A stretch of DNA of 64,000 bases from Campylorhamphus procurvoides (Eukaryota; Chordata; Aves; Passeriformes; Dendrocolaptidae). Shown one piece after another: positions 39,193-50,400 of this stretch (positions are counted from its first letter, which is position 1; each line of letters starts with the position of its first letter). A model generated the notes under the pieces. It was not told the origin of the DNA. It did no database searches and saw only the letters and a program-made list of their open reading frames with translations. The DNA is taken from the NCBI GenBank assembly GCA_013396655.1, contig WBMV01005979.1, forward strand, positions 1 through 64,000. The letters are read 5' to 3'. Position numbers and translations under genes: made by a program.

Positions 39193-39705
39193 TGGCCAGC
39201 AGGTTCAGGGAGGTGATTCTGCCCCTCTACTTGTCTCTGGTGAGACCTCACCAGCTCTGGGCTCCCAACACAGGAATGCCATGTATGGACCTGTTAGAGC
39301 ATGTTCAGAGGAGGGCCATGAAGATGATCAGGAGGCTGGAGCATCTCTCCTATAAAGACAGGCTGAGAGAGTTGGTGTTCAGCCTGGAGTAGGGAAGGCT
39401 CTGGGAAGACCTCATTGCAGCCTTTCAGTACTTAAAGGAACGGGGAGAGCCAGTTTTCATAGTGATAGGAGCAGCGGGAATGGTAGATTAGATGTCAGGA
39501 GGAAATTCTTTACTCAGAGGCTAGTGAGGCACTAGCGAGGTTGCCCAGAGAAGTTGTGATGCCCCCCATTCCTGGAAGAGTTCAAGGCCAGGCTGGATAG
39601 GGCACTGGGCAACCTGATCTAGTAGGTGGCATCCCTGACCATGGCAGAGGGATTGGAAGTAGATGACCTTTAAGGTCCCTCCTAATATAAACCATTCTAT
39701 GATCA

Positions 39706-42700
39706 GGATGCTCAGGTACCTACTAGAGATGTTTACTATTTATAAACTGGTGCCAGTGGAAAATGGATACAAAAATAGATGTGGCCTTTTTCTTGCCACT
39801 AGTTCTTCCCCTAACAATGTAATTAAAAACTGAAACATTCCATTTTGCATACACAAGGAAATATATATATACAGGTGATTTCAACACGGCACTGATTTTT
39901 CAACATACTCAGCAGCCACTCTAGATCACGAAGCACAAGATAATGAAAAAAAATTAAGAAAAAAGATTTAATGAATTCCTGGCAAGCTTTACATTCCCCT
40001 TTAAAAAAAATTACATACACCCTCCCTTCCTCCCTTCCCTCCAGCAAATACCACTCATGTTGAAGATTAGATTATTTTTCTCCCGATTCCTCTTTAGTTG
40101 CCAGAGAATGACTCATTGTCAGATTGATCTAATTACAATTACAGACCTTGTTCTTCTGGTGTTACAAGGGAAAACTAGGAAACATAAAGGAAAAGGTCAA
40201 TATAGAAAGACTCTACAAGTCAGGAGATGTTAAACAGTGCCACTAGTGATTTCTGTTGATTTTTCTGTAGCATTTTTTAACAATAATGCAATAGAAATCA
40301 GTTGCGCTTCTCAGATACCTACCTCAAAGTTTGGTTTTGTTTCTGTGCCATACATTGCACATTTTAGATCTGTGGCATAAGAGTGAAACAAGAATGTAAT
40401 AGTTTAATAAAAGGGACATTATGTAGTTATTGTTAGCAGAATACTAAAGATGAGCTACCTATGTAACACATGCTTGTGTTATTTTGAAAGATTTACACAT
40501 TTGGTAACAGATATAATCTAACATCAAATGTTCTAAGACATTAGCAAAATGAGAATTTTTTGAAAAATATGTTTGCAATGTATAAGTTTTTAATATTATT
40601 ATTCTGAAGATATTATAATGTACACTTTATGTTAACTTATAAAAAAAGGCATATTGAACATATTGTATAGTGTCTAAAGCAATGCATACAGTTTATGACT
40701 CTAATTTATACACTTTGAAGGTAAAAGTACACTCAGAAAGAATGAAACTCTTAGCCTGAGAAGACTTGTCTGTTGTTTGCCTTTAAGCTTTTCCTAAGTG
40801 CCAAAGAGAAAGGTCAAGTCTAAGGATCTTGCTTTGTCAAAAAGATTATTTTGTATAAGTAACCAAGAAAATTAAACTTGTACATTACTATAACAACTGT
40901 AATAATTTATGTATTTTTATATACTTCCAATTTTCAGAGGGTATCTAATTAGACAGTAGTTCTTTAACTGCACTACCCTTGTCACTGCCTTTATCTAATA
41001 GCTGACGTTATGCAGCTAAATATTTCACCCCTGAGAGTCTCCTCAATTTGTTTTGAGATGCTGACATGGTTTTAATAATAACAAGCACAGCTAACTTAAC
41101 AGTTTTGCAGAGGAAACGATTAGTAAACCTAACGTTTGGCATTTCAGAATCGATTACCTCTGGTGGAGAAGTGCTACAAACAGAATACTGATACAGTAAC
41201 ATTTTGGAAGACTTTTTAAGTTGTAATTAACAGAACAGGTAAAGTTTTTAGGGCTATTTACTGCTTACATCTATTAACTGTGTTTCAATCTGGTGAAAAA
41301 AAAGCTCATAATCACATTTGCCTTTTTTATTTTGGAGAAGAGATATTAACTGTAACAACTAACATTGTTTGTGAGTGGCTACTTAAGCAGACATAAGGGG
41401 GCTGGGAACGTAAGTGCAGATCACCTCAATATTTGTACTGTGAAGGGACATCTCCTGTTATTCTGAACTCTTTTATCCACCCTGTTATAGAACATGAGTG
41501 TTCGCAGCAGCAGCTACGGTAGTTGCACAGAAGGGACTCAGTTCAAGAGCAAAATAGGATAAATGAAAATGAAGAGTCAAGAAAAAATCAGAATTTCCAT
41601 TGCAACATTTTTGTCATAAATAATGAAAAATCAAAATAATATAAGGTATGAAAAAAACCCAAACAAATATTGAAAATACATGATTAGTTTATTTTAAAAA
41701 AGAAATGCTTTGATATTCATAGTCATCAAGACGTTAGATTTTAGCATATGGAACAAAACTTTGAGTTAATCTAACAGCCCAGGTGGGATTAATTTCTTCT
41801 AGTAATAGGTGCCTACAATGCAAACATTTACAGCTGAGCCAACGATTCTGTATAGGGTACTGATCATCTCACAGAATAAACTTCTGAATCAAGCACTCCC
41901 TATACCTGCCTTTTTTGGCCTTTGACAGGGATGACGACCTTTCTTTATATGTAAAAAGTCAGAAAAATCACTCCCATTTTGTAGAAACAGCATTTTCCAT
42001 AGAACTACAGTTGTGCAGCACTTGCCTTGTCTCACTGAATAGTCTGCAGTGGCGCTACCTGACCTCTCTGCAGTACCGAGGCTTAGGGAAGGTACCTAAT
42101 AAATGTGAAAAATTTGAACCAAACAAAAATGTAACAGCTTCATGAGAAGTGTGAATACTCTAAAAGACTATGTGAAAGTAGATGATAATAGACAAAGTTG
42201 CTGATACTTTCTTCAATGTAAATACATGTCAGTGAAAAACATATACTGGATATCATAGGTGCCTCCAAGGAGACAGTAGATGTGTAGGCTTTCAAAAACT
42301 TTTCTATTTCCAGTAGTCTGAAACTTAGGATTTGATTTATATAGGAAAGCTAGCTCTTACAAACATATTTACAGAATGCTCAACAGATGAGATACAGAGG
42401 AAGTGACAGAAAAGATGTTGATAAATAAGAGGTGATGTGCTGTCGTGCAAAATAATGTATTGCAGGTTGGTTAATGGCCTTAATATCCTGACAGGCATTC
42501 TCTGCTGTTGTGATATGCCACCTTCAGGTCACTGGTCCCTGCTACTCAGATACTATTCCCCTGAGACCCTGCCCTCCTCCTACGTACCACTACTTCCTCC
42601 CTTCCTCCCTTTGTCTCCCCAGTCTCTTGCTGGGGTACTCCATCACATCTTCCACTGAAAAGGCAGCAAGTTTCTCAAGACCTACCACTGAAACCATTTC

Positions 42701-45168
42701 ATCTTAAATGAGCAGCTTGAAAATGAGACCTGGGGAAGTAGGAGCTGGCAGGTAGTGAAGTGTAGGAGGATATGGGAGCATTTGCAGCTGGTATAGGTAC
42801 AGAAAGAAGAGAGTCTGTTTATTTCCTAAATAAATGGAGCAGTGTGTCGCCATGACAGCTCAGTGATACTCCACTCTCTGACTTGGCCTAGCCAAAAAAA
42901 CATGATGAGGTGTTACGATACACACAGAGCAGAAAGGAGAATGACACTGGTAACATGGTGATGTCTTTCTGTGCATTAGTGTGCAGTGTCACATAGGATA
43001 TCATGGAAACATTGATCATCTACCAAAAGCAGAATCACAAACTTCAAGAGGATTCACAGAGCAACCACTCAGAGTTGTTAAAAACTATGGAGAGAGCATG
43101 AAAACAAAGAAGTAGCAGCTCCTAGGAGGAAACTATAGCATAGAAGGTTCAAATGTGCATACATATAAAAGGTATATGAAGGCTTCTGCCTTAATTTTTA
43201 ACCTGAGACCACAGACATCCAAAGCCATGAATTTTAAAAATGGGAATTGGAAACAGATTTTTCAGGAAACAGGAAATTATACTATGGCATACATTTATAC
43301 AGGAGGTTTTGAGAGCTAGAGTTTAGCAAATAGGCAAAAGACACTCAGATACCTTTTTGGATATCAGAAATATCCTATTTTTCAAGCCATGGCATTTTGG
43401 AAATGAAATTACTTGAATAAACCTATTTTCATGTGGGAGCCAAGTCTCTTAGTTGGAGGATGAGTTCCATATTGTTGGCAGCGTATTCCATGTAAGTCCA
43501 CTCACCAAGCGATCCAAGTATTGATGCTCTTTGAAATTTCTGTTTCTGGCCACCCTGAAAAAAGACACTGTGGATCTCATCCAAATAACAAGCCCCCCCA
43601 AAATGTCTAGCAAACATTCAAGAAGAGTTAAATCGAACACTACAAGGTACTTTAAAGTTATCATTGATTATAATTATGTTTTAAAGTAATAAATAACAAC
43701 CATGAGTGAAGTACCTTAATTTTCTTTGCATTCATTTTTCATTTCTTTACTTTCCTTAGTAGAAAACTCTGGATAACATGGGCTGTGCAACACAATCCGC
43801 TCATCAAACTAATTACAGTATAAATTTCTACTCAATTTGTTTAACTAAGCATTAGTTGGAAAGTTCTTGGGAAACCCTTACCAACATAGTGAAAACCTTC
43901 CTTTATATAAATCATTTGAAAGAATGTAAGAAAGGGAAGAAATCCATTGAAATTTAGCTCTTAGAAAGCTGATGAATAAGCTAATCTGTTACTGAGTGAC
44001 TCAACGTTCAATTGTTTAAAAATGGCATATGAACAAAACCCTAGGAGAATGCCATTGTTCTGAGCTATTTTCTTTTCTTAATTAGTCCTAATGCTATTTT
44101 ATGAAACTATTCTTCTCCTTTTTGGGTGTCTTCAATCTGAGCACATAAATATGCAAAATATGAAAAATAAGCACCACAAATAATTTCCAACTTTAAAACT
44201 TGCACCTTAAACTGGAATTGCAGTACTGAGCAAGTTACTGAACTTAGGCTTCTCTTAGGATATAAATTGAATATGTTAATTTTATTCATCAGAAACAATG
44301 GCACAGTGCACATACATACAAAATCCACCAGAAATAAGGGAAGGTCACCAGGCTAATCACTTTGGTTTATTTCCCTTTCTGTACTCCCATCTGCCTATTT
44401 TCTCTGTGCTTCGTATTTAAAAGGAGCAACTTGAACGAAGTTAGGCCAAAATTTGACCTACTTTTTTTGTTCATTTTAATTAATTTCTTTTTTCTTTGCA
44501 ACATCTCTGTAATTTCTATACATTTTGCTTCACATGGTTTCTCTTTGAAGCCAACTAAATAATGTCATGTTTTTGCTGCTGATGAGAAAACCTGTAAGAG
44601 TACATTACTGAATCATCATCACCAGGCTTGAATCTTTGCATTCAAATGGTGCCGTATGCAGGATGGGTATCTGTACTTTGAGAAACAGGTCACCTTAAGC
44701 CTATATGAAATTAGAATTAGCAAGGCTGCAGATCAAACTAATAGAAGCAGAAGAGTATATTTCAAGAATATGGTTTCTTGGAACTGTATTCTTTTCACAT
44801 AATTTTGTGCAAATAAATTCATTTTACTTGATATTAAAATGCAGCACTTTGCTCTGAATCCCTTCCCCCCAGGCCAGTACAGTCCGTGTTACTTATTAAT
44901 CAAAGACTGTGGAAAAGGAATTTTATCAGTAGGTGAGTACAGTTGTTTGAGAGGAAAGAAAACAACCTTAAGTACAGAAATCAAATCAAGTGCTACAAAA
45001 AGTACTCTGTTCTGGTATCAGCAATGCCAACTTTTGAAAAAGAATATTTAAAATTTCTCAGAGATGGAAATGGAGCCAAAACTCACTGCAGAAACAGACA
45101 AACCTGCCAACTTCTTATAACATTGCTCACAACCTAGTAGCAGGCCAACCTGCAAGTCAATTCCTGCA
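39706..45168. other. No recognisable gene
   Basis: About 5.5 kb of AT-rich sequence. Open frames are 76 codons or fewer. An AT dinucleotide run lies near 39859-39871, and a pyrimidine-rich CCTTCC tract near 40020-40041. Nothing else is recognisable. Confidence 0.5.
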
Positions 45169-45265
45169 ACTGCTCTCGGATCAGTTCAGGAGTGGCTGGG
45201 ACTCAGACCACGACTGCTCTCGGATCAGTTCAGGAGTGGCTGGGACTCAGACCACGACTGCTCTC
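45169..45265. repeat. 44-bp tandem duplication (2.2 copies)
   Basis: Two copies of a 44-bp unit that starts ACTGCTCTCGGATCAGTTCA lie at 45169-45212 and 45213-45256 and are identical by eye. A third copy begins at 45257 with ACTGCTCTC and then diverges. Identity between the copies suggests a recent duplication, a polymorphic minisatellite or replication slippage. Confidence 0.95.
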
Positions 45266-46779
45266 AGCTCATGAGGGCTCTGCATGCTGGGATGAGCAAT
45301 GAGGAACCCAAGCTAGAGACTGAAATTGGAAGAGATCCTAAATTACTGCTCTCTTCCTCAAACCTACGTCCCCAAAACCTGTTTTATTTTTTGGTATGAG
45401 TAAAGTGTAAGTAAAAATCTAACAGAGCTTTAATGAGGATTGAATACAGGACAAAGAAGAGTTTATGTAAGCAGACTTAACTGGAAAGAAAAAATAAAAA
45501 AATATGACACAAAGATTCTTTAAGTGAACTGCTTTTAGGTTTATGGGCCCCACTCAGAAATCAAATTCCAGCCCTGATGAAACTTTCTTCCCAGCCCCTT
45601 CCCATGCTTGGCAGATAAGATGCAGAGTGAAACAGTTTGGGTGCAGTTGCCAAACTGAATTTTATGGGAACCTGCTAGGCTACCTTAATCTCATTTATAC
45701 CATCTTGCTTTGGCTTTCTGAGCCTCTAAGAAGCAGATTTGCAATGCAAGGTGGCCCAATGAAAACCAAAGGAACAGAAAGCCTGGAAACAGACTGGCTC
45801 TGGAGTAGAAGAGCTGGTATTCCCTGTTATTTCTCATGGATCCAAAGCAAAATCAGGATGCCTTTGTAGGTTTTTCACCAGTCTCCAGCAACTGTGAAAG
45901 AGTTTAGCTCACCTACTTGCATTTTCAGAACTCACATCAGATAATCTGATGGTGGCAAACTAAATAGTTGTGGCTGTATTCAGCTTTCAAACACATGTAT
46001 TAGTGTCATTTTTACCACTACTGGGTAAAGAAGAGCACAGCAGGTACTTTGAAGGGCATTTCGCTACACAGTTACATTCACATTTCCTCCAAGCAGACAA
46101 CAATGATCTTCCCTGAAGGCTGTTGTGGTGGGTTCTGAAACCTAAAGAAGAACTGTATGAGGGCTCTGGATGAAAATGAAGGACCTAACAGAATCTCCCT
46201 CCCTCTTCCTTGTTGGTGACTAGACAAGACTTCCACCTCTTATATTTCTGAAATTATAGGAGTTCTATCCCTTTTGGGCAGTACTACACAAGATGAGCAG
46301 AAGAGAACAGCTTGGCTCCTCCAGAAAAAGGGGAGGGGGAAGAAAGACGTGACAAAGAAAGGGATTCTTCATCTCTCTAGAGCAGCTTCAAAGAGGCTAA
46401 GCTGGAGACTGCAAATGTAGTAAAAAGATGTGGACAGTTTGTGCCTCCATGGTAGCTCTATCAGCTTCTCAGACAGACAAGAGTGTACATCCTATACTAC
46501 AAAAAATTTGTTTGATAAACTAAATACCATAGACCATTTCATCATTGTAGTCTTTCTTTCTAAAAAGAGAAAGCATTCAAATATTGTGTTATGGTATGAC
46601 ACTTATCCAGGACAGCCAGAAAGGAAAATGTGAAAGAGAAGCTTTTTGTCCTTGCATCCTCTTCAGAGCCATATAGTTTCATAGGGTATGAATCCTGTCC
46701 CAGACAGTATGGTTTGGGAATTTGCTATTCTCTGCTGGAGAAATGCTAATGAACATGGCCTTTTATCCAAAACATCTAC
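45266..46779. other. No recognisable gene
   Basis: A 108-codon frame at 45543-45869 has no recognisable domain. A purine-rich tract lies near 46321-46365. No clear repeat. Confidence 0.45.
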
Positions 46780-47013
46780 ATGTCTGGGGCTCTTGCCAAT
46801 TTGTTAGTTTATTTATTAAGAAATAAGTTTGCTCCTCATGCTGAAAAGTTGCAACAGCAACTGGAGAGACTGCTGTATGGGGAACAAAGAGAAAATGTGA
46901 GTTGCGCTTGGCAGCATCTGCCATTACACACAGCAGAAGCTGCATTTAAGCCAGTGTTTGCTAAAGCAAATGAACTAACAGAAATAGTCCTATCCACCGG
47001 CATCACTCTATAG
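46780..47013 (+). other. Unassigned open frame with a helical, exon-like N-terminal half
   Basis: The frame encodes 77 residues starting MSGALANLLVYLLRNKFAPH, followed by an amphipathic AEKLQQQLERLLYGEQREN helix. Directly after the codons for REN there is a consensus 5' splice site, GTGAGT, at 46897-46902. The first 39 residues would therefore make a plausible exon, with the remainder intronic. The helix pair faintly resembles the start of the BTG/TOB antiproliferative domain, where a first exon also ends shortly before the conserved HW motif, but key residues are not present. The ATG context is poor and no upstream promoter is seen. I cannot assign a function. It may well be chance. Confidence 0.15.
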
Positions 47014-47652
47014 GTCAGAGCAGGCAGATGCAGCATATCAATTTGATCTGGGATGCTGTACCAAAAGACCTCAGGAGGGCTTTCATAGAATGAGTCCAGT
47101 AACTCTAGAAAGGCCTCAGGCTATTTGAACTGAATAGCAGATGTAGTGATAGATGATACTCCTCTCAAGTACAGAATGGTTTGCCTTTGCTAGAAATGCT
47201 ATGAGATATTCAAATGAGAGAAAAGGTAAAGCCATGGCTGTCCTTTCGCTTCTTCCCAAGGCTACAGGTTGAAAACTGGGGTGCAAGTCTGCAATCAGAA
47301 GCGTCTTTGCCTTTGACCATGAAGGAATCAGCCACAACCTGGACCACAATTCAGCCTGTATCTACAGTTATAGCCTGGAATTTGGAGAAGGTAAAAAATA
47401 TCTACTTAGAAGAAAATTGCAGTTCTCCCTCTGCTGCTCCTTTCCCCCCTCCCCCGCCCAGGTACAAAGATAGAACATTTGGAGAGGTTTTACAGTAAAA
47501 AATGTTAAACATAAAAATACTGCAAAATTTAACTGCATGAAACTAAGGACAGAAAGACCAAAAACTAATAATCAAAACTGTGTTTTTCTCATAATAAGAC
47601 AAATACATCTAAGATAATGCACAATCATCAACAGAAAAAAAGATAACGTAAA
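47014..47652. other. No recognisable gene
   Basis: Short open frames only (94 codons or fewer). A C-rich stretch lies near 47441-47462. Confidence 0.45.
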
Positions 47653-47945
47653 ACATAGCATCACAGAATCATTAAGTTTGGAAAAGATCTTTAAGATCAC
47701 ATCCAAACATCAACCCAGCACCACCAGCACATTTACCATTAAACCATGTCCTCAAGTCTCATATCTACCCATTTTTTGAACATGTCCAGAGATGGTTATT
47801 CCACCACTATCCTGGGCAGTCTGTTCCAATGCTTTACAACCCTTTCTGTGAAAATATTTTTCTGAATACCTAATCTAAACCTCCACTGGCACAACTTGAA
47901 GCCATTTTCTCTTGTCACTTGTTACCTGGGAGAAGAAGTAATGAA
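47653..47945 (-). mobile_element. CR1 LINE 3' fragment, reverse orientation
   Basis: The plus strand shows the complement of a CR1 3' end: ATCACAGAATCATTAAG, then TTGGAAAAGATCTTTAAGAT, CATCCAAACATCAACCCAG, CCTGGGCAGTCTGTTCCAAT, ACAACCCTTTCTGTGAA, CCTAATCTAAACCTCCACTG and TTGTTACCTGGGAGAAG. The element therefore points left and is truncated on its 5' side near 47945. The blocks are well preserved, so the copy is only moderately old. Confidence 0.93.
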
Positions 47946-50149
47946 GAAGACCAGACCTGAAGAGAAGTGACATACAAAATACAGAGAAGAAAACTCTGAT
48001 TTTGGTAGTGCTACATAAAAATAAGAATGATAGAACTAAACCCTAATTTGGTGCTGAAATTAGGTTTCCTAACCTGAAGAGACGGGATCTGCAGCAAATA
48101 GGTAGTGAGGGTCAGGGCTTCTCTGTGGAAGGGTGCATACACTAGGAAGAAGCAAGCCAGGGAATACAGAGATGGGTATTAATTTGAAAGGGTTCACTAA
48201 TACATACATACAGCTACCTTATTGCTGTTTGGGAGTCCCTGGATAAAAATATATACACAGGTGTTTTGTACCATATATCAGCAAAACAGGTAGCATCAAT
48301 CCTCCCATATGCACATAGCAAACTCGATAGTCTGCCACCAACAAATCTACATTAAATTTAACTCCATAAAGCAAGTTTAGTTTTCTGGATGTCTGATTTT
48401 CTTATTTATTTACCCACACACATATTTATGGCATCAATGCATGCTTAGCAAGCATTCTTTCTTTTTGTCTATGTGCATATGTACATATGCATAGATAAAT
48501 GAGAAGCATTTATATCTTCTGGCCTTCCTCCCAGTTATGTAACTGTTAAGCTATGTATTCAGCTGTTACTCTTCTAAAACTGTTCTTCTGATCCTAGCCC
48601 CAGTTACAGTTTGCTGCATCTTGTTTTCATTATGCTTTAAAATGAAGAAGTGAAGGAGGAAGGCTGTTAGAAAACCATTTGTTCAATGAAGAACAAAATT
48701 GAAAAAAATGTTGTATTGAGCTCTATTGGAAGAACCTATGGTCTTCTGATAAGTTAATGAAGGAAATTTTCTCTCTTTCCCAATGGAATGGAATTCCATT
48801 TTTACACACATACACACACAGATATCAGATATAGGTGATGAATTTCTCTTTAATATAAATATATCCATAACCAAGTAACTGTTGTACTGTGTCATATATA
48901 TAGTTCAGTTTTTATGAATGTCATATCTTTTGCTGATTGAGTGCCAAAATCTCTTCTCAACCATTTCACTTCCAATACAAACTGCCAGTATCCCCAGTAG
49001 CATGTGTTAATTTATAGATGAGCTGGATCTTCATGGGATTACCAGCTGTTCTTCACATCTACGTCTTTTGCCAAGATACTCTTTCATGATGTTTTCTTGA
49101 ACCACTCAATTACATGGAAAAAGCTCTGTAATGACCGATCCTTGGCTCACCTTGCTCTCCCATGGAAATACTATTAAAGTATAATTCTATGGGCTGGAAA
49201 AACATACATGAGTATATAAGAGTTGTCTCTAAAACACTTGGCTCCTTGCACAAGGAACAGCAGGCTCTGCATAGGGCCATATCTCTCCAGCACATTTACC
49301 AGTATTGTTGTCAGGTTTATCATATTAACTATAGACAAACCTGTTGTGTGAAGTACTTACCATTTGACACATAAATTATGTCCTATACTCCAAAAAGGTT
49401 TCCTTGTAAGGGTAAAAGAGAGACGAGACAACAGCAACAGCATTGTAGACTGGAGAGAACAAAGAAGCAATACAGCTGTGCTGGGTTGGTGCATTACCCT
49501 GTGTGGTCCACAAATTGTCCAGCTCCCAACAAGTTTTTCAGAAACAGAATTTTCAGAAGATTTTAGAGGAAGACTCTTGCTGAGCCGTGGCTGTTTACAA
49601 AGAAGTTTCCTTAAGCATGAGGCCCCAAGTAACAGAAATCACAAAGGAACTTTCCTAAATCTAGGAATTTGAGAATGGAGAGATGGAAGGTGAGAGAGTA
49701 CGCTAAGAAGTGAACATGGTAAGAAAGGAAGAGACTATTAAGGAATTTGCAAGTGAAAATAAAGACCTTACATTTAATACAGCAAAAGACAATGTCATGG
49801 CTTGAGGAGTGCAAAAAGAATACGACTGAAGTGATGGATGAGGAAAATGATCCCTGCAGTAAAGTTTGGTAGATCTGAGTGGCAGGACTGCACTTCTTTC
49901 TTACAGAGCAGCATTCAGTTCGTTAGCTCTGTGAATCCAAAGGGATTACTTTTGTGAGTAAAGTCCCTGTGTCATGAACTTGAGTGTGATTCCTGTTGAA
50001 CTGCATTCACTTGAAGCATTCAGTGTTGGATCACGCATGCAAAAAAGAGCATAGACCAGACAAACAAAAAATTATCATGGATCTAGAAAATATTAAGTGC
50101 AAAGGAAAATTTGATGGAACAAGGAGAGTTAATCTAGAAAAGATTGGGC
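47946..50149. other. No recognisable gene; AC tract and palindromes
   Basis: An AC-rich run lies at about 48803-48821. Two small perfect palindromes are present: 16 bp at 48475-48490 (GCATATGTACATATGC) and 14 bp at 48787-48800. A 102-codon frame (49364-49672) is unrecognised. Confidence 0.5.
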
Positions 50150-50400
50150 TGAAACCTGAGAGCAGTTTTCAGACATGCCATAAAGAGAAAGGAAAAATCT
50201 TCTTTCCACATCTGGGGAGGCCAAGAGGAAATGAATTCAATGCACAAGAAAACTTCAGGCTACACTTTAAAGAATGAACTTTCTAATGTTAAAATAGAGC
50301 GAAGAACAGAGAGATTGTGGTGTCTCCATCATCAGAGGTCTTCAAAAATAGAGTACACAAACATCTCTCAGAAATGACATAGATCTACCTGATCCTAAAC
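50150..50400 (+). mobile_element. Old CR1 LINE 3'-region relic
   Basis: Diverged but ordered CR1-like landmarks: a TTCAGGCTACACTTTAAAGA block, AACAGAGAGATTGTGGTGTC, TCCATCATCAGAGGTCTTCA, AAAATAGAGTACACAAACAT and ACATAGATCTACCTGATCCT. These mirror the CR1 stretch GGAT-CTCC-TC-TTGGAGGT-TTCAA-A followed by GACTGGACAAACATCTG. An old copy. Confidence 0.6.

Larger units (their letters stand above)
37600..39705 (+). mobile_element. Long degenerate CR1 LINE with reverse-transcriptase remnants; contains an assembly duplication
   Basis: From about 37735 the plus strand reads through the CR1 ORF2 reverse-transcriptase region: a GPDNMYLRVLR-like lead-in, GNYRLVS..SVPGKIM, a [13 protein letters not shown] block, [15 protein letters not shown] (the first catalytic-Asp region) and WIRNQLDGH. 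Later come FNIFINDI, LSKF-DD (the normal active-site FADD appears changed), DLDKLEKWA and [18 protein letters not shown]. It ends through the 3' UTR at GGTCCCTCCTAATATAAACC and ATTCTATGATC. Stops and frameshifts make it dead. The true length is about 1.62 kb, because 486 bases are present twice around the N at 38706. Antisense frames here (for example 38396-38878 minus) are shadows. The 5' limit is approximate. Confidence 0.93.

Noticed and set aside
38396..39251. Minus-strand frames of 89 to 160 codons, near-identical between the two sides of the N
   Set aside because: They are antisense shadows of the CR1 reverse-transcriptase region, and their repetition is the assembly duplication.
46122..46160. 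TGTTGTGGTGGGTT as a possible LTR start
   Set aside because: No downstream LTR landmarks, no polyadenylation signal and no matching end.
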